DNA of 64,000 nucleotides from Taxawa tesnikishii (nom. ined.) (taxonomy: Eukaryota > Ascomycota > Dothideomycetes > Dothideales). The number at the start of each line of letters is the position of its first letter. Position 1 is the first letter of the stretch. Under the pieces are notes generated by a model, which ran no database searches, had not been told where the DNA came from, and saw nothing but the letters and a program-made list of their open reading frames with translations. Below are positions 60,240-64,000 of the stretch, in pieces. Position numbers and translations under genes: made by a program. The DNA is taken from assembly GCA_030247885.1 (NCBI GenBank), contig JAPDRO010000022.1, forward strand, positions 496,001 to 560,000. The letters run 5' to 3'.

Positions 60240-61700
60240 AAAATCGCATGTCCAATTCGGTGATGCTGTGTTGTGGGATTGGAAAGACAGCAGCGACTCA
60301 ACCGCACCGCGCGCGATGTACGACTCCCGCATATCTGATACCCTCTCGGGGACAACAGCGCCTCTTGCGGAGAACGAACAATGCCCTACGCTATCTTGTT
60401 CATCCTCCTGCTCTATTGCACCCCACTTCATGGGCATGGTCTCATCTTCCTCCTTGGATCCAGGACCATGGCAAGCAGCCGAGATCGCCGCACTACAGCT
60501 ACCTGCAAGCGGCATACCCGTACGAAAATTGCGTCTGCTTATCAGCAGCGTCGATATGAACACGTTAAGCCCGTCAGGATAGCAGTGAGCATTGCAAGAG
60601 GCGAGAAAGCGCACGTAACGATCGTAAACGGGTCCACCATCTCGCCGACCGAGTCCACTGTCCTGACAACGGCCAGGAAGATGCTCTGCGATATGACCTA
60701 GTACAGCAAACCGCTGGCTACTATGGAAGGAATCGCAATCCGATACGGCGGTTGTAGGAACTACGTGCTTCGTTGGCCTCTCCGTGGTAATGACACGCGG
60801 AGTGTTTTGCGTTCTTCCGCGTAATAGTTCCATTCGTTGGCCAGAAACATCAACGTGAGGAGACCACTGAAAGACAGATAGAGGAAGGAGAAGATGGCTT
60901 GTGGAGAGTTAGCGATGGAAACGGTGGCCACGATGCGCTTTGACAGGGACGCGATACGCTCGACAGCCCAGCCTGTCATGAGGATTTGCAGCTGCAGGGC
61001 TCCGAATCCCAGAACAAACGGTAAAGTACCAGCGACACTATTCATTGCTATGCCCGATAACCCGCTGATAGTCACGACTGCAATGAGCCATGTGTTGTGA
61101 TTAGCGAAGGTATCGCCGCCTCCAGGAATGTAGTAACTCACAAAAGAACGAAGACCATCCATCGTGTCTTGCTAGCAGCAGTCATCCAGCGACGCCGCGA
61201 GATATCAAAGTGCTTTGGTTGCGTAGCAGGGAGCTTGACCGTTTGAATCCACCATTTCCGGTCGAGCACATCCTCCGATTTCGTAAGACAGCGCTGCCGC
61301 GTACTGACATCTGGGTTGATCAAGAAAGACTGAATTGCATCTCCGGTCGTCATTAGGGGCGCGTTAACCATCCATATCGCTACGTACAGCATGCCGGACA
61401 GCTTGATGAGGCTACAAATGACGAAGGCTACTAGTATGACCCAGTTGACATACAGTGCGCAGGGGGCTTCGAGGGCTTGCTAAGGCAGTGCTTTGCGGTC
61501 CAGCCTCCAGCACGCCAACTGTAGCCTTTGGCAACATTGTCGCGCACTCTAGCAATAAAACAGCATTGTTCCTTATCATCGGCATCGGGATTGAGTTAGC
61601 AAGTGTTTTCCGAAGTTGGGTTCAAGCATCAGTGAATCGTGCGCCTTAGAACTAGGTAATCAGCAAAGTACATACCAAGCATAGGCATCGTAAATTTCGC
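60240..61700 (-). pseudogene. DUF6536-like membrane protein with in-frame stops
   Basis: Pieces of one polytopic protein can be followed: TTGDAIQSFLINPDVSTRQR and SRRRWMTAASKTRWMVF (about 61140-61392), then IANSPQAIFSFLYLSFSG and NEWNYYAEERKTLRVSLP (60761-61162). The segment YRIAIPSIVASGLLY and SQSIFLAVVRTVDSVGEM follows, then the signature MPLAGSCSAAISAACH and GHCSFSAR near 60290-60520. This order fits the fungal DUF6536 family, whose function is unknown. Reading straight on, two TAG codons interrupt the same frame at 60761-60763 and 60698-60700, where a Tyr and a Trp would be expected. One base is also missing near 60566-60573. Two clean stops are not explained by homopolymer error, so it may be a pseudogene. 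The 5' exons are not resolved. Confidence 0.6.
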
Positions 61701-62401
61701 CCGCAAGACGTCCGTCCGGGCGCGACTCATAGGTCACTTGTCAACAATAGGGTTGGTGAGATCATTCGGATCAGAGTTCGTCGGGACATGATCGTAGAAC
61801 GTGAAAGCGTTGGGAGTTCTTTCCTATCCGTCATGCTGCGAGCGCACGAAACCCCCAAATCCTCCTTAATCTCTCCCTCCCCTGCTTGCAGTTTCATCTC
61901 TTACTTGTCGCCCACCTAGAAACCTGACACAACTCTTCACTCTCCTCTACCTCTCTCTCCGCCTAAAACTGCTAAGTGCAGCTAGAGCGTGTTTTGCGCA
62001 AACTCGGCGCGTAATTGTGGTTCTAGTAACTGGTGGCTGTCTATATGCCGTAGCCCAGGCATTCGCTCCCGCCAGGTGCGCCTGCTGAACCGTCTTCTCG
62101 TTTCGAGAGGGGGCATTGAGACCAGTCGTGGGCCCTGTTGCGCGCTGCTGGTCGGCTCTTCCCGGAATTCACCGAAGGACCGATCGCTCGCTTGCGCACG
62201 CGCACGTTCGCACCTCCGGCTAAAATTCGCAATTTGGCGTCCACTTTAGATACGATTTCTGGATCCGGATCCTGTTGTCTCTTTTGCGCCAGGACACCGC
62301 GAGCATTTCAGTAAGCGCTCGATAATCTGATACACGTATCACGACACTGTACTGATAAGAAGCGCAGCAGTCAACTCTTCAGCACCGTTCCCAATATTAC
62401 A
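61701..62401. promoter_or_regulatory. Upstream region of RACK1
   Basis: Pyrimidine-rich stretches (61858-61965), typical of strongly expressed fungal genes, lie about 450 bp before the ATG. A further intron in the 5' untranslated region is possible. No ORF is supported. Confidence 0.45.
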
Positions 62402-63746
62402 ATGGCAGAGCAACTCGTCCTGAGAGGAACCCTTGAGGGCCACAGCGGTTGGGTCACCAGCTTGGCTACCTCCCTCGAGAAGTGAGTGGTCGCAACCGCG
62501 CGCATGAGGCTCTGGAAGTTCTCGGTCCTTTCAGAGAACCAGATGTGCCTGCCATTGCGAGCTCTCGATCCATCTGAAGAAACATGGGCTGACCGATTCC
62601 ACAGCCCAAACATGCTCCTGTCTGGTTCTCGTGACAAGACCCTGATCATCTGGAACCTTACCCGCGACGAGCAGGCCTACGGTTACCCCAAGCGCAGCCT
62701 CGAGGGTCACTCCCACATCGTCTCTGACTGTGTACGTCGAACCGAACAAGAGCAGGAATGAAGGCGCAGTCTAACGGGTTGAAAACAGGTCATCTCCTCC
62801 GACGGTGCCTACGCTCTGTCTGCCTCTTGGGACAAGTCCCTCCGCCTGTGGGAGCTCGCTACCGGCGAGACCACTCGTACCTTCGTTGGCCACACCAGCG
62901 ACGTCCTCTCCGTCTCCTTCTCCGCCGACAACCGCCAGATCGTCTCCGGTTCTCGTGACCGCACCATCAAGCTGTGGAACACCCTCGGCGACTGCAAGTT
63001 TACCATCACCGACAAGGGCCACACCGACTGGGTTTCCTGCGTTCGCTTCAGCCCCAACCCCCAGAACCCCGTCATCGTTTCCGCTGGCTGGGACAAGCTC
63101 GTCAAGGTACGTACCAGAATGCTGAACCTGCCGGCAGGAAGGGAACCATATGATGTTTTGCATATCTCAAAGTATTTGCTACTTCAGAGCCTTCTATGGC
63201 CATGAGACAAACAATCACCAATGCCCTGATCTTTCCCTTCTTGCTTGCAGTTCTGCAGTGCACTCTATCGAGCGTACGAAACCTGGTTCCTCGAGCAACG
63301 GCTAACGAACGGCCCTTTAGGTTTGGGAGCTCGCTTCCTGCCGCCTCCAGACCGACCACATCGGTCACACCGGTTACATCAACACCGTCACCATCTCCCC
63401 CGATGGATCCCTCTGCGCCTCCGGTGGCAAGGACGGCACCACCATGCTCTGGGATCTCAACGAGTCCAAGCACCTCTACTCCCTCCACGCTGGCGACGAG
63501 ATCCACGCCCTCGTCTTCTCCCCCAACCGCTACTGGCTCTGCGCCGCCACCGCCAGCTCCATCACCATCTTCGATCTCGAGAAGAAGAGCAAGGTTGATG
63601 AGCTCAAGCCCGAGTTCATCGAGAAGAGCTCCAAGGCCCGTGAGCCCGAGTGTATCTCTCTCGCCTGGAGCGCTGATGGCCAGACTCTGTTCGCTGGTTA
63701 CACTGACAACAAGATCCGTGCCTGGGGTGTCATGAGCCGCGCTTAA
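62402..63746 (+). CDS. Receptor for activated C kinase RACK1 (Cpc2/Asc1)
   Basis: Four exons (62402-62481, 62605-62731, 62789-63106, 63321-63746) give 316 aa, the standard length, intact. The product is a seven-bladed WD40 propeller: [81 protein letters not shown] and the last blade [14 protein letters not shown], each ending in a WD-like pair. RACK1 binds the head of the 40S ribosomal subunit near the mRNA exit and links translation with signalling and amino-acid control. Strong C-ending codon bias, visible throughout, suits a highly expressed gene. Intron 3 (214 bp) carries a box C/D snoRNA. Confidence 0.97.
63141..63238 (+). ncRNA. U24-like box C/D snoRNA in RACK1 intron 3
   Basis: A terminal stem pairs GGGAA (63141-63145) with TTCCC (63234-63238). 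Just inside it lie a box C-like ATGATGT (63150-63156) and a box D CTGA (63226-63229). Between them are two segments, TATTTGCTACTTCAGA and CATGAGACAAACAATCACC, which closely match what I recall of yeast snR24/U24. In yeast SNR24 sits in the intron of ASC1, the RACK1 orthologue, so host and guest match. U24 guides 2'-O-methylation in large-subunit rRNA. The internal C'/D' boxes are not clear. The box C has one departure from RTGATGA. Confidence 0.88.
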
Positions 63747-64000
63747 ATGCGTTGACGAAGCATCAAGCGTGGATGGAAAACAGAGCAGGCGTCCCGGGAG
63801 GTCCAGCTGCGATATATTGATGCTGGATGGGAAGTTCTCTCATGAAAAATCAGGGAATCATGGCGCAAAAAGTTAGGGTGAAGCACCTTTTGGTAGCTCT
63901 TCTGGCGTCGTGGTCGAGGCTGCATCGATGGAATAGCGAACCATTAGCGTATCCCGAAAATTTATCGTCGCATATACGACCCAATCTCTCCCAGTCTTTC
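63747..64000. other. 3' flank of RACK1, window edge
   Basis: Untranslated and intergenic sequence. No gene is supported. Confidence 0.45.

Overview
This is nuclear DNA of a filamentous ascomycete (Pezizomycotina). Spliceosomal introns of 52-60 bp with GT..AG ends and CTAAC-like branch sites split most genes. Typical fungal families are present: a GH11 xylanase, a Zn2Cys6 regulator, a DUF6536 membrane protein and a hyphal family 2 glycosyltransferase. A Dothideomycete is the best guess from the look of the proteins, but that is inference. There is no rRNA, CRISPR array or clear tRNA, and no compact secondary-metabolite cluster.

Layout. 0-10 kb: a PPxY-tailed membrane protein (+), a frameshifted F-box-like gene (+), an M20 metallopeptidase (-), a Zn2Cys6 transcription factor (-) and an MFS transporter (-). 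11-18 kb: a TMEM234-like transporter (-) divergent from a phytanoyl-CoA dioxygenase (+), then a mitochondrial PPR-type protein (-) divergent from the spindle-checkpoint gene MAD2 (+, nine exons). 18-20.8 kb holds no gene that I can support. 20.8-29 kb: a ZtGT2-like glycosyltransferase (+), the splicing factor SPF27/BCAS2 (+) and a UPF1/MOV10-type SF1 helicase (-). 31-43.5 kb: a nuclear protein with an H1-like tail (+), Prp24/SART3 (-), mitochondrial ribosomal protein uL22m (+), a MOSC/mARC-like enzyme (-) and a histidine phosphatase (+). 44-52 kb: an F-box/Cys-rich gene (+), a non-autonomous hAT-type element with a perfect 8-bp target duplication, an orphan ORF, a glycine-rich repeat protein (-) and a GPI-anchored secreted protein (+). 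52.5-64 kb: karyopherin Kap123/importin-4 (+), GH11 xylanase (-), an SDR oxidoreductase (-), a DUF6536 gene with two in-frame stops (-), and RACK1/Cpc2 (+), whose last intron carries a U24-like box C/D snoRNA.

Most of the genes are housekeeping: splicing (SPF27, Prp24), nuclear import (Kap123), translation (RACK1, uL22m, U24) and mitosis (Mad2). They do not form one pathway. The rest concerns the cell surface and the environment: xylanase, GPI protein, glycosyltransferase and transporters.

An important property of the sequence is that about two dozen otherwise intact coding regions are broken by a single missing base, most often in a run of C or G. This looks like systematic homopolymer under-calling in the assembly rather than decay. 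Exon coordinates below are therefore given across such breaks. Two loci (the F-box gene at 2.1-3.7 kb and the DUF6536 gene at 60-61.7 kb) do not fit that pattern and may be real pseudogenes.
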